From Vermamoeba vermiformis (lineage: Eukaryota > Tubulinea > Echinamoebida), in contig JBEWZL010000012.1 of NCBI GenBank assembly GCA_045837725.1, positions 62,001 through 126,000 of the forward strand: a stretch of 64,000 nucleotides of DNA. Direction: 5' to 3'. A program made the position numbers and the translations under genes. Within the stretch, counting starts at the first letter, position 1. Every line of letters starts with the position of its first letter. Below the pieces are notes generated by a model. The model searched no databases. It saw only the letters and a program-made list of their open reading frames with translations, and was not told where the DNA came from. Shown here one piece after another: positions 53,369-64,000 of the stretch.

Positions 53369-56088
53369 ATGACCGCCAGACAGTTGCAAGAAGAGAATCG
53401 CACCTTGTTGCGTGAAAACAACGAGCTGCGTGCTGAACTTCGTGATATCAAGGGCTATGTCGACTTGTTGGAGGTATAATTAATTACTACGGTCTATATA
53501 CTTCCTTTTCGCCTTTTCTCCGGCTCGCGTGCTTTGCAACGGAGCGGATTAAAGCTTCTAAGACGGGTTCCACCACCGCGCCGTCTTTCAAATTTCAGAC
53601 CCTCGTTTGATAGTGAAAATAGTTACCAATTAATTATATTTACTGATTTTAATGACAAATTAGAGCACCTTGAACGAAGAAGGTCACGAATCTAGAGTGA
53701 AAATCATGGACGAAAAGAAGGACTCTGAAACTGCTCCAGTTGACCCCGAGAAGGCTTTAACTATCGTAGTTTTTGGTGCTTCTGGTAAGTATCAAGTCTA
53801 ATACCATATCAGGCGAATTTATTACTAAAAGTTTTGCTACTATTTCAAATCTGTAATTACAATTGCAAATTAATATTTATTGGGTTCTTACGACACTTAA
53901 TAACACGGATTAGCTCCATCTATATTTATAAATGCTATTTTCGGTAGCAGTATTGAATTCGAGCTCGATTATTCTCGAATTTACTTTGCTTCTAGAACAT
54001 GCCGCTATTTGCGTAATATCTTCTAATCAATTGTGTTAGGTGATTTGGCTAAGAAGAAAACTTTCCCTGCTCTCTTTGCATTGTTCAAGCGCGACCTTTT
54101 GCCCAAAGACGTTTTGATCTGGGGATACGCTCGATCGAAGTTGTCGAACGAAGATTTCATTTCTAAATGCGTCAATGCCACGTAAGTGTTTAATCATATA
54201 TTGCAACGATCAAGCTCCGGATAAATATTTGTTTCAATTGCTCAATCTCGCGTCTGCAGGATCAAGAACGGCGGTGACAAGCTCGCTGAATTCAATAAGC
54301 GCTGCCACTACTTCTCTGGTCAATACGACTCAGCTGATGCATTCAAAGATTTCAACAAACACTTGCTCGAAGCTGAGAAGTTCAAATCTAAGGGTGCCAA
54401 CAGAGTTTTCTATATGGCTTTGCCTCCTAGCGTCTTTGTCGAGACCGCTGCTGAAATTAAAGCTCAATGCAAGACTACGAGTGGTTGGAACCGCGTCATT
54501 GTCGAGAAACCTTTCGGCAAGGACACTGAAAGCAGCGCTCAATTGAACAAAGCTCTTGGTGCCCTGTTCAACGAAGGTACGTAGTAATTTAATTATATCC
54601 ATAATTATCCTTAATATTTTCATAATATGCGCGTACTTACTTATGGCCAATATTCATTAAATTGACAGAAAAGCAAAAATTTTCAAAAATAATTCTGCTC
54701 GCTATTATATTAACTTGGAACGCATCGTACTGATTATAATATTATTAATATAGATGAGATCTTCCGTATCGATCACTACTTGGGCAAAGAAATGGTGCAG
54801 AACTTGATGGTGCTCCGCTTTGCCAACACGGTCTTCGAGCCCCTTTGGAACCACCAACACATCGCCAATGTGCGCATTACTTTCAAAGAGCCCTTCGGCA
54901 CTGAGGGTCGTGGCGGCTACTTCGACGAGTTCGGTATTATTCGCGATGTGATGCAGAACCACTTGATCCAAATCATGTCCCTCGTGGCCATGGAGCCGCC
55001 AGTCTCGCTGTTGGCTGAAGACATTCGCGACGAGAAGGTCAAAGTGTTGCGCGCAGTGCCGCCCTTGGACTTGAAGAACATCGTCGTCGGTCAATACACG
55101 CGTGAGGGCAACAACCCTGGCTACCTCGAGGACGAAGGTGTGCCGCCCAACAGCACGTGCCCGACCTTCGCGACTGCTGTGCTGACGGTCAACAACCAGC
55201 GCTGGTGTGGCGTGCCGTTCATTCTCAAGTGCGGCAAGGCTCTCAATGAACGCAAGGCTGAGATCCGCATTCAATTCAAGAACAACAGCAACTTCTTGTT
55301 CCCTGGTACGTAGTAGTCTATTATATATATCACACCATCGCGCGTATTATGCGCATCAAATTGGTCTCCAACAGAAATTGAATTCATTGTTTTTTCAAAT
55401 CCATTTTTATTGCCATGCTCACACTGCGCATTGACGTGTGAGGGTTGCGATACGAATGGTCTATATATGTATGTATGTGTATCCCCTAGTATATATGTAT
55501 ATGTGTATCTGTTCTGTCTAGCCCCATATTGTCCATGTAGCCTGTGCCTCGAGCTGGTGATCGTTGTTCGCTGATACTTTGTTGTTCATCTTCAAGCCTC
55601 CTCAGGTGCTGCACCCAACGAGCTCGTCATGCGTCTGCAGCCCAACGAAGCGATTTACATGAAGATGATGATGAAGACGCCTGGTCTCTCCTCCGAACTC
55701 GTGCAGAGCGAGTTGGATCTGTCCTACTTCACTCGCTTCCAAAAGGAAGTTGAAGGTGGTCTGCCCGATGCCTACGAGCGCTTGATTCTCGATGTTGTGC
55801 GAGGTACGTGCTGTCCTCTGTTTGACACGTGTCACATTCATCCCCGCCATGTCACGTGATTCTAATCCCCCTTGCACAGGTGACCACAACTTGTTCGTGC
55901 GTGTCGATGAGTTGCAAGCTGCTTGGCGCATCTTCACACCCGTCTTGCATCAGTTGGAAGGCGAAAAGATTAAACCCAAAGAATACCCGTTTGGCTCCCG
56001 CGGACCCCCCGAGGCCGACGACTTGGCAGTCAGAAACGGCTTTGTGCGCAGCGAAGGATACAGCTGGCCTGGTAACAAGAAACAATAA
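53369..56088 (+). CDS. G6PD: Glucose-6-phosphate 1-dehydrogenase with N-terminal coiled coil
   Basis: First enzyme of the oxidative pentose phosphate pathway; makes NADPH. Exons 53369-53473, 53664-53784, 54040-54181, 54260-54576, 54754-55305, 55606-55803, 55880-56088; 547 aa. NADP site: [19 protein letters not shown]. The EKPFG strand ([14 protein letters not shown]) and the active-site signature RIDHYLGKE are intact. Also [66 protein letters not shown] and SWPGNKK at the end. Exon 1 adds about 35 residues of heptad-like sequence ([20 protein letters not shown]) not seen in ordinary G6PD, where the enzyme starts within a few residues of the dinucleotide fold. An internal Met in exon 2 (KIMDEKKD) could give a normal short form. 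Confidence 0.95.
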
Positions 56089-56607
56089 TTTATCTATTGT
56101 TCATTGTCACTGACACTCTCGCGCCCACTCACTTATTCTTATATTATATAATATACCTCTACCAATTGTTAATCGATCTGTCGTTATTATTTTTTCGTTT
56201 TATTAATAAATGACAAATTGATCAATGTGGATCCAGCTACAAAACAGAGAAACAAGCGGAGAATAGACTTTATTTGAATCGATAAATACTAGTCATTCTT
56301 GACCTTGTAGTCTCAATTAATACGAGAGTGAACATCTATGTATTCCCTATTAATAATACTGAAGAATAGACGCTGATTGCTATTCATTTCAAACAGCCAT
56401 CAAAAGTCGCCTGTAGTCGCCTCTTTGTCGGTAATAAACACTTGCGCGTTATTTTGTGTAAATTATTGTCTTTTTCGAAAGAATTAAGGTTGTCTTCCAA
56501 TTCTATTCTTTTCGTGTCTTTTCAATTCTTTCGCAACAAAACGCAAAAAAAAAAATCGTTATTGATTAATTCAAACAAGAACAACACAAACCAAACATAA
56601 AGCGTCA
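56089..56607. other. Intergenic spacer
   Basis: 519 bp of AT-rich DNA between G6PD and the small NlpC/P60-like gene, with an A-run before 56560. It carries the G6PD 3' UTR and the next promoter. No gene seen. Confidence 0.45.
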
Positions 56608-57041
56608 TGTCAGCAGCTAAAATCGTTAAAGAAATTGAAGCCCGGGCTGGAGCAAAATCAACTAGTAAGCAATTGCAAAAGTGCAACGCACTGTTGAATT
56701 CTTTGAAAGAATTACATTTGAAACTGACGAATTAATGTGCAGGTAAATGCGCCCAAGTAGTTCGCGAGGCTATTGAGGCAGCTACTGGCGTGGCACTTGT
56801 CCGCCAAGAGAGTGCCAAAGACTACGGCCGCAGTTTGATTAAAGCAGGTTTCAAAGTGGTCACAGATGCTCCCAAGGCCGGTGATGTCGCTATATACGGC
56901 GCGATTGATAAACATCCGGACGGTCACATGCAAGTCTACACAGGCTCCAAGTGGTTGTCTGACTTTGTTCAAACGGACCAATATCCCGGACCTAACTACA
57001 GAAATGCCAAGGCTAAATACACTTTGTATCGACTCGGATAA
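56608..57041 (+). CDS. Small NlpC/P60- or CHAP-like cysteine hydrolase
   Basis: Exons 56608-56665 and 56743-57041; 118 aa. Layout fits the papain-like peptidoglycan amidase fold: a Cys at the start of a helix (SKCAQVVREAIEAA), SAKDYGRSLIKAGF, a strand pair GDVAIYG, a His in KHPDGHMQVYTGSKW, then LSDFVQTDQYPGPNYRNAKA. The block G-H-x-x-x-Y-x-G followed by W-x-S-D-F-x-Q is typical of bacterial cell-wall hydrolases and related phage and secreted enzymes. No signal peptide or membrane segment is seen, so it would act in the cytosol unless exported otherwise. A host intron (77 nt) splits it, so if it came from bacteria it is long settled. Substrate unknown; family call by pattern only. Confidence 0.65.
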
Positions 57042-57332
57042 ACGTCATTACACTAATGTATGCTATCAATATGTTTGCTTTGCTGTTTCAACAACCGCGT
57101 GAAATTGTTTGGTCAACCAATTTGTGCGAACTGAAACCATGCAATCTCATGTCGTTCTTCCATTCCAGGCGAGTTTTAATGATTACAGGGTACAGGGAAC
57201 GAGTTACCGCAAAACAGTTGATACAGTCTAGACTGCCAATCATGTCATTCGATTAGCGCAGTATTGACAGCTGCAAATATCGCATCTTGCAGACTCGTTG
57301 CGGCCTCCATATAAGCGTATTATAACTATGAT

Positions 57333-58807
57333 TTACTTGGCATCAGAAGCAGGTTTGGCCTGCTGCAAACTCCAACTGTACAAAACTACGCCACTGACAG
57401 CGATGGCACTCGAGACTAAATTGCCCATAGTGACGGGGTTCTGGAAGTACAATATACTCGAGTAAATGATGAACAGGCGCTTGAAGCTGTTGGACACGCC
57501 GTGACTGATGGGACTCATCTCGTTGAGTGCCAAGAACGAGAACACGTTGTAGAGGTAGTGCGATATTGAGGCCTCAAGTGGACCAGGTTAGCAATGTGAT
57601 TGTGACATTAGAACGACATACCTTAAACAATAGTGAGGCCGCGTCAGAAGTAGGTGTGAACGAGGCAATGAATGGCTCGTAGCCGTACTGATAGAGCTCA
57701 ATGGAGAGCAGTGGTATTGTGGCCACAGCGGAGAAGAATGAAATGTACCAGAACACGTTCTGATTGTCTAATTTGCTCTCTAACAACAGCTACGATAATA
57801 ATAACTATTAGTATCAATCATAAGAAAACTATTATAGTAGAAATTATAGAAGAAAGTGCTCGCTTTGCACGGAAAATTTTTCCGTCAAAATTTGTTGGAA
57901 TATTAAAAGGCTGTATATACCTTCTTTGAGAAAATAGTACGCGAAGAGAACACGAGGTTAGAGGCCATGGCAGTGGTGAAGGCGTAGAGACTGAAGTTGA
58001 ATTCAGTGCTGCACGAGAGACCAATGCCAAACACGATGATGAGCAGCGACACAATGGTGATGGTTTTCAATCGCTCTTTTAAGATAATCACTGCTAGGAC
58101 GGCTGAGGTCAATGGTTCAGCTGCCTATTCAATATGATCATATTAGGGCTCAATTCAAGTGGCGAAAGTAAGTCCCACGAACGGATCCAAATTGAGAAAA
58201 AATAATTTGAATTCAAACAGAGATACTAGTATTATCATAAATAAATTAATATGTACCTTGACAGTATGCATGAATGATGCAGATGCAGCTGAAGTGCTCA
58301 TGTTCGTCAATAAAGTGCCGATCTCGTGTACGGATGTGAGCACGGCGAGAAATTTGAATTCCTTAAGCGTAGATATAAACTGCCACTGCTTGAGCATATT
58401 GAGCGCTAAAAATCCAGCCACTGCACCCGTCAGACTTTGTGCAAACTGTATTGAAAAAATAAAATCATGTCAGAGCTGTTTTAGAAGCAGATCCACGATG
58501 GAAAAATTGCATCCAAGTAGTATAGTAAATTATTGTAAGATTACAGCAAGATTTTATCGTTGAAGAATTGGAGTAGATCCATCAAAATTAATTCGCAATT
58601 TCAAAAAGGTACCAATGAGTTTCATAAGCAATACACTAATTCAAAAATATTCGTATTAATATTTAGCGTACGTACAGTTAAAAATATTGGCATGGAGTAG
58701 ATGTCCAAGTAAGCTTTGTTATAAATGCCAGCAGTGACGCTGAATATCCACCAAGCAAATAATATGCCCGCTACTTTGACGGTCTTTTGTAATTTTCTAT
58801 TCGCCAT
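57333..58807 (-). CDS. Triose-phosphate/nucleotide-sugar transporter family protein (SLC35E/TPT)
   Basis: Exons (minus): 58807-58676, 58445-58257, 58124-57921, 57789-57622, 57572-57333; 310 aa with about ten membrane segments. It begins KLQKTVKVAGILFAWWIFSV and TAGIYNKAYLDI, close to the N-terminus of plastid and Golgi TPT transporters (FxxWYxxNVxFNIxNKxxL). Later marks: SASFMHTVKAAEPLTSAVLA, VFGIGLSCSTEFNFSLYAF and AISVSG-like VSGVVLYSW at the end. EPLTSAVLAVIILKER is the conserved EPFFSVLLSxxFLGE region. The Lys/Arg pair near the end (SNSFKRLFIIYSSILYFQNP) fits phosphate binding. There is no plastid transit peptide, so a secretory-membrane carrier is more likely. The substrate cannot be read off. 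Confidence 0.88.
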
Positions 58808-59455
58808 TGCGTTGCGATTGCAAAATCAAAATGTAGATCTGGCTCCTGACGTCAGATCGGGCACTTGAGGTTCGAGGTTATAAATAAGTATCTACGATGC
58901 GACGTAGTCGCTAGTTCATTTGTAATTGCAAATAAACTCGACAATTTTCCAATACCAAATTTGAAGCAACCAGATTTCACTGAATTAACCTATGCGAGTT
59001 CAGCGAGGTTCTCGTCTAGTAAAGATGAAGACAATGGTGTAATTTCCATTATACGGTGAGCTTGTAACGAGCCAGTTTGTAAAGTCTAGGCGAGCAAGTG
59101 GATTCGGAAAAAACCCGTTAGAGTAACAATGGTTCACTTCAAACAATAGGGTATGGCAGTCATCTCTGTTGGTAGATCTTACTAATTTTCATATACTTAT
59201 GGTGCTCCGATCGCGCGAGGGTGAGCAAGCAACGATTTGAAACGGCAAGGCATTCTTTTTATCTTACCCTTCAACACCCCACAACCGGTCAAAAGTACCC
59301 TCGTATGCAACCCACGTTTTAGTAGTATTTATAAGAAGGCGTTTCCAGTGCATATTTCTCCCCCCCCCTATCACCCATCTCAACCAACTCCACCTCTGCT
59401 TTTATTTGTTTATTCATAACACCAAACCCATCACTAATCACTCGTATTATCAACA
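58808..59455. other. Divergent spacer
   Basis: 648 bp between the transporter and the RRM gene starts. A run of nine C (about 59362) and a T/C-rich tract lie about 90 bp before the RRM ATG. No gene or RNA recognised. Confidence 0.45.
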
Positions 59456-61248
59456 ATGAGGTATGGAATAATATTAATTTTGCTTTTAATTTTTCATTTT
59501 TTCTCAAATCCAGATGTCGTCAGCTTATTTTATTCAACCGCTGATTCTTAATGATATTTTTAATATAGTATGAATACAATGGATAAAACCATCAAGCCCT
59601 CACGCACCCTATTTATTTCCGAGCTTCCTGCTGGTATGCAAGAAGCGGATCTGTTCGCTTTATTCCAAAAATGCGAAGGATTTACTACTGCTAGAGTTCG
59701 CACCGATCGAAACAATAGGTATGTAATTAAATATGCATATTTCGTAACTTTTCACGGCAACGCTGTTTTAATCTGATCGGGGCGGGTTTCAAAAAATACC
59801 AACAAGAAATTTCTTTGCACAAGCATTTACAATACATTTTTCTTAATTGGACGCATGCAATTAATGCTATGAGTTTGCTTTTTAATATGACTGGTCAAAA
59901 ACTAAGTCTTTATGCAATAGATTGGTTGGATTTGTCGACTTTGAGTCTGCTGAAGTAGCTGTAGAGGCCAAAGAGAAATACAACGGCTATCATGTCTCGC
60001 CCGATGATGAACGAAGCATATTAAGTATCCTTATTCAACTTTTCTCTGATATTTTTTTTCGATCCGCTCACACAATCAATCGCACAGCCCATTAAATTAT
60101 TCCTTAATTCCATATTTAGCCATCCAATTCGCCCACAATAGTACCCGTCCTAAGAAGGCTACGGACTCCCCTATCGAGCACAGATCCGGTACGTTATTCT
60201 TACGGTGTAATTGAAAACTCATTTTGCAAAGCTGAAAAAATATAGAATTGCAAAGAGATTATGCCTCTCAGATAGAGACTAATAAATATGACTATAGACG
60301 AGCATCAATCAGTGTTAGCTGCTCCCCGCAATCCCATCAACAACGCCGTCACGCCAGCCATGCTGAACAACTCTAACGCGACCCCTGCTGTTAACGGCAA
60401 TGTTGCTAAACCCCCTAGAAATACTTCTTATAAGTACGTATTATATGACATTTAGAGCTCCATGTTTGACGCATAAATTGTTGGATCTGATTGATCCGAT
60501 CGATTTTTGAAGATTTTAAGACCCTTCAAGTGCGTGCTATTAACATGTGATTCATTGCAGAGACAACGTGCCCAAGAACTTCGACGCGCACCCACTCGCC
60601 ACGTGGAACCAGTACAATCAGAACTTGCCTTCTGAGGCCTCGTCCACGCTCTACGTCGAAGGCTTGCCCATTGACGCTACTGAACGCGAGATGTCGCACA
60701 TTTTCAGACCATTTCCTGGCTTCCAATCACTGCGCATCATTTCCAAGACAATGCGCGGCAAAGTGTTCAATCTCTGTTTCGTCGAGTTTGACAACAAGGC
60801 GCAGGCCACTTCTGCGATGAACATTTTGCAGGGCTATCGCATGGACATCAACGACGTGCGCGGTCTCAAAATGAGCTACGCCAAGACTGAACGCCGCGAC
60901 CGACGCGTCACTTCACCACGCGCTCAAGGTGTCAACATGTCACCTATCCCCATGATGTCCCCCGATGGCAGTCACGTGACTGCTGTTGGTGTGCCTGTCG
61001 CTGCACAGGGCCCACCCACGGGCCTCGCTGCTCCGAACGGTATGAGTGTGCCGGGTCACGCACTGCCCGCGATGAATGTCGCCCCGCAGCCGCAACACCA
61101 CCCGCACCATCATCCCGTCACCGTGGCTGCTCAGCCCGGCAATCCTCCTCCTTACGTCCCTCACCCTGCTGCTGCTGGCTTGCCGCCCAACCACATGGCG
61201 TTGCATCACCAACGAAATTTCAAACTCCCGCCACAGCCGAGAAAATAA
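59456..61248 (+). CDS. Tandem-RRM RNA-binding protein (RBPMS/couch-potato-like)
   Basis: Exons 59456-59460, 59569-59718, 59921-60024, 60120-60188, 60298-60433, 60561-61248; 383 aa. The ATG exon carries only five coding bases. RRM1: RTLFISELPAGMQEADLFAL, ARVRTDRNNRLVGFVDFESA. RRM2: STLYVEGLPIDATEREMSHI, RPFPGFQSLRII, VFNLCFVEFDNKAQATSAMN, ILQGYRMD. Such RRMs, with L-x-V-x-GLP and FRPF-x-G, are typical of RBPMS, couch potato and WHI3/SCW1-like proteins. The C-terminal 100 residues are Pro/His/Ala-rich and end in a basic tail. Likely binds CAC-like motifs in mRNA 3' UTRs (from the family). Confidence 0.88.
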
Positions 61249-62050
61249 GTCGCTGTCAAAGCTGACAAGACACGCAGATCTTGTGTGCATTTAACGACTT
61301 GATTTCACCGTGCAGCAATATCAACAATACCAACTCACTTATACATCATATTATCACTACAACAAACCCAACTCTACCACATCTAACACCACAAAAAATT
61401 TCAGCGCTGAGAATCAATATCTCGGTCTGAAATTCTCCTAATGCCCGAAGAATTAATATTCCACGGCAATTTTTTAACGCCATTTTTTCTTGTGCATAAT
61501 ATTAATCGCTCTTATTAGATAGCTTTTATTATTGTTGAATAAATTTACCCTCAAAATCAAGTCCTCGTTGCACTTTTATACTTGTTGTTCGATTCGATTT
61601 AGTGAGCTGACACTGGGATCTAGCGAGCCTTAGTGAGATCTGGTTGTGGTTGGGTTGCGGGTGATCCGTCTGAAGACTTTGCGACTCGCTAAATGCCATT
61701 TCGCGACCGGCAAATATATTGAATCAATTGTGTGCTTCTCGGCTCTAAGCAAACTCTGGAGAAGTATAAGATATTTGATGTGAAATTGGCGGCTGCAGGG
61801 AAATTTACAATGGATCTCAACCTTTTGCTGCCGCTTGAGTAAAAACGTGGCCTTTGCAAGTCTCAATGTGGTACACTCATAGTATTCTCGCACCTTATTT
61901 GGCCAATCAATGGAAATCACGTTGCAGTCGTCCGTGTAAAAAATGAAAAAATTGCCCAGCTTTCATTTTAACACTTTTTTAACACCAAACCAAGCCGCAC
62001 GAGCCGAGTACTCTATTTTATATTGAAAGGAACCCAAAATACTCAACTCA
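61249..62050. other. Intergenic spacer with one doubtful frame
   Basis: 802 bp between the RRM gene and the phosphorylase gene. A minus-strand open frame at 61630-61920 (Met at 61920) is listed separately. Confidence 0.45.
61630..61920 (-). CDS. Doubtful small open frame, unknown
   Basis: 96 codons, mixed composition (VREYYECTTLRLAKATFLLK, FHIKYLILLQSLLRAEKHTI). The frame stays open about 13 more codons upstream without an ATG until a stop, so it would need a non-AUG start or a 5' exon. No family match by eye. Composition is protein-like rather than low-complexity, which is the only support. Confidence 0.25.
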   Translation of the reverse strand: MISIDWPNKVREYYECTTLRLAKATFLLKRQQKVEIHCKFPCSRQFHIKYLILLQSLLRAEKHTIDSIYLPVAKWHLASRKVFRRITRNPTTTRSH

Positions 62051-64000
62051 ATGGACATTCCTAAGCGTAACGTGCGGTACTCACGAGATCAACTTGATGC
62101 CAACCGTAATGGTTACTCCAAATACACTAGGTAAGTCGTAGTAGCTAGCCAACAAGTAATTCGACAGTATTTGGACAGTAATTCATCGTTTGTTGCTGAC
62201 TACGGTTTTACTTCATTTTTAAAAAACGGGATCTCGTTATAATAAAGTTGTATTCATAGGGAAGAAGAAGAAGACGCTAACAAGGGTATAAAAATGCCAC
62301 GGAATAAGGGTTTGATGTATATACTAAATTTAACTCTCATTTACAGCTGAAAACTACGATTTCACCCCAGATGACGAGAAAGTTGCCTTGTTGTGGGCCG
62401 TCATGGCCTCCTATTTGCCTTCTGGTACGTTTACTACTAAATCAATATTATACCGCATATTTACAATTCGCTGACCGCTTCCCGCGTTAATTAGATGAGA
62501 AGTCAATCCAAAAGCTTTTCGTCCAACATGTTGAATATTCAATGGCCCAAACCCGATCTGACCTCGAAAATAATAAGCGCAGCTCATTTCAAGGTCTTGC
62601 CTATTCGTAAGTGAACTTTCAGACCTAGTACTGAAATCTGCTTCGCGCAATATCAAATTCAAACTATCTTCGGCATGCTTCGGAACATTAATTGCCCAAT
62701 CATTTAAATTATTATTATTCGTGTTATTGCCCGGCGTCTGCGGAAAAAAAATATTTGAAAAAATTTTCAAAATGGTGGATGCATGGTTACGCGATGTTGT
62801 GCAATCAATGTTGATCGTCAAATAAGTCGACAATATCATTTAATAATTAATTTATTCATTTCGCGCGATGTAAAAAAGATTATGACCCTTTATCAAACAC
62901 GCGACCGCAGTATATTAACCCTCACTCCTGCAGCGCTCGTGATAGATTGATCGAGAGATGGAAGGACACTGAAATTTATTTCAATCAACAAGACGTGAAA
63001 AGAGTTAATTATCTTTCATTGGAATTTTTGTTGGGCAGATCCCTTCAAAACGCGTTGTCCAACTTGAACTTGGAAGAGAACTTTAGCCGCGCATTGAAGA
63101 ACCTTGGTATCAAGATGGAGGAGCTCGTCGATCAAGTACGTAATTACTGATATTTACTGCAATTCAAAATAACCGCACGAATTTTCTTTCGGATGCGCAA
63201 CTGCATTTTCTTGCCATAATAAGATTAACCTTGCAATTTCAGGAAAGTGACGCTGCTTTGGGTAACGGAGGTTTGGGCCGTTTGGCAGCCTGCTTCTTGG
63301 ACTCTTTGGCCACAATGAACTATCCTGCTTGGGGTTACGGCATCCGCTATACTTACGGCATGTTCCACCAAGAAATCAAGGACGGCTATCAAGTCGAGTT
63401 CCCTGACTACTGGCTCACCTACGGTAACCCTTGGGAAATTGAGCGCTTGGACGTTCAATACCCCGTGCGCTTCTACGGTCACGTTGTTGAAAAGACAGAC
63501 GCCCGTGGCAACGTGCGCTACGGTTGGGAAGGCGGTGAAACTATCATGGCCGTCGCCTACGACATGCCCATTCCTGGCTACAACACTTACAACACCATCA
63601 ACTTGCGTTTGTGGAGCTCCAAGCCCTCGAAGGAATTCGACTTGTTCCACTTCAACCAAGGAGACTACTTCCGCGCCATTGAAGAGAAACAACGCTCTGA
63701 GACTATCACTAGTGTCTTGTATCCCAACGACAACACTTCAGTCGGCAAAGAGTTGCGCTTGAAACAACAATTCTTCTTCGTCTCAGCCTCATTGCGCGAC
63801 ATTTTGAAGAGATTCAAGGCCCTCGGCCACCCCCTGACCAACTTGCCCGACAAGATCAGCATTCAACTCAACGACACTCACCCTACTCTCAGCATTGTCG
63901 AAATGATGCGCTTGTTGCTCGACGAAGAAGGTCTCGACTGGGAGACTGCTTGGTCCATCACCAACAGAGTGCACTCGTACACCAACCACACTGTCTTGCC
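62051..64000 (+). CDS. PYG: Glycogen phosphorylase (5' part, cut by window end)
   Basis: Releases glucose 1-phosphate from glycogen with PLP. Exons seen: 62051-62130, 62260-62285 (26 nt), 62347-62424, 62495-62606, 62934-63135, 63243 to beyond 64000. N-terminal part: [20 protein letters not shown], then acidic linker. Enzyme motifs in order: [149 protein letters not shown] is the glucose-binding loop. The N-terminal extension does not carry the animal phosphorylation site (KQISVRG), so control by phosphorylase kinase at that Ser is unlikely. The intron at 62607-62933 is the longest in this gene (327 nt). Confidence 0.95.

Overview
The window is nuclear DNA of a gene-dense, intron-rich eukaryote. 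All genes use the standard code. Introns are mostly 40-60 nt with GTAAGT-type donors, and gaps between genes are a few hundred bases. The gene set (proteasome, exosome helper, RuvB-like 2, NPL4, glycogen phosphorylase, dolichol kinase, BCS1, SECp43-like, OGFR-like, villin headpiece) fits a unicellular eukaryote. A fungal-type Zn2Cys6 factor next to animal-like families (OGFR, villin headpiece, SECp43) points to an amoebozoan or a unicellular relative of animals and fungi. I cannot name the species. I rebuilt most genes exon by exon. For nearly all complete models the summed exon length is a multiple of three, and the protein aligns to its family without gaps.

Layout. 1-5033: WW-WW-FYVE-armadillo giant (-, 3' end outside). 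5316-10836: mitochondrial IF2 (+), A20/AN1 zinc-finger protein (+), SECp43-like RRM protein (+), mitochondrial ribosome recycling factor (-). 10837-13039: gene-free island with tRNA-derived SINE-like sequence and a possible piggyBac scrap. 13040-22782: BAR protein (-), dolichol kinase (-), a 1,294-aa type I membrane protein (+), BCS1 (-). 23157-30034: RRP4 (+), villin-headpiece coiled-coil protein with one frame break (+), LSM14 (+). 30393-36182: proteasome alpha-4 (-), RPN8 (+), Zn2Cys6 factor (-). 36698-43383: RuvB-like 2 (-), odd CDK (+), small PARP-like protein (-), NTF2 (-), odd Arf-like GTPase (+). 43493-52892: MTR4, an unknown leucine-rich protein, an OGFR-like protein and NPL4 (all -). 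53369-64000: G6PD (+), small NlpC/P60-like protein (+), TPT-family transporter (-), tandem-RRM protein (+), glycogen phosphorylase (+, cut by the window end).

The most unusual property is a lexicon of short palindromes spread through exons, introns and spacers. They are very dense from 1 to about 29,000 and sparse afterwards: CACGTG, TGACA-NN-TGTCA, CTA-(A/T)4-TAG, GTTCA-S-TGAAC and the word CCAGGGC. They look like E-box, TALE-homeodomain and MEF2 sites, yet lie mostly inside coding sequence and repeatedly form intron 3' ends. Other splicing oddities are a 1-nt microexon in the SECp43-like gene, at least four GC-AG introns, and first coding exons holding only the ATG in two genes.

Functionally the window is a housekeeping mixture: mitochondrial translation initiation and recycling (MTIF2, MRRF), Rieske/bc1 assembly (BCS1), RNA decay and exosome work (RRP4, MTR4, LSM14), protein turnover (PSMA7, PSMD7, NPL4), chromatin (RUVBL2) and sugar metabolism (G6PD, phosphorylase, sugar-phosphate transporter, dolichol kinase). 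Neighbours often share a divergent promoter gap; the clearest functional pair is PSMA7/PSMD7.
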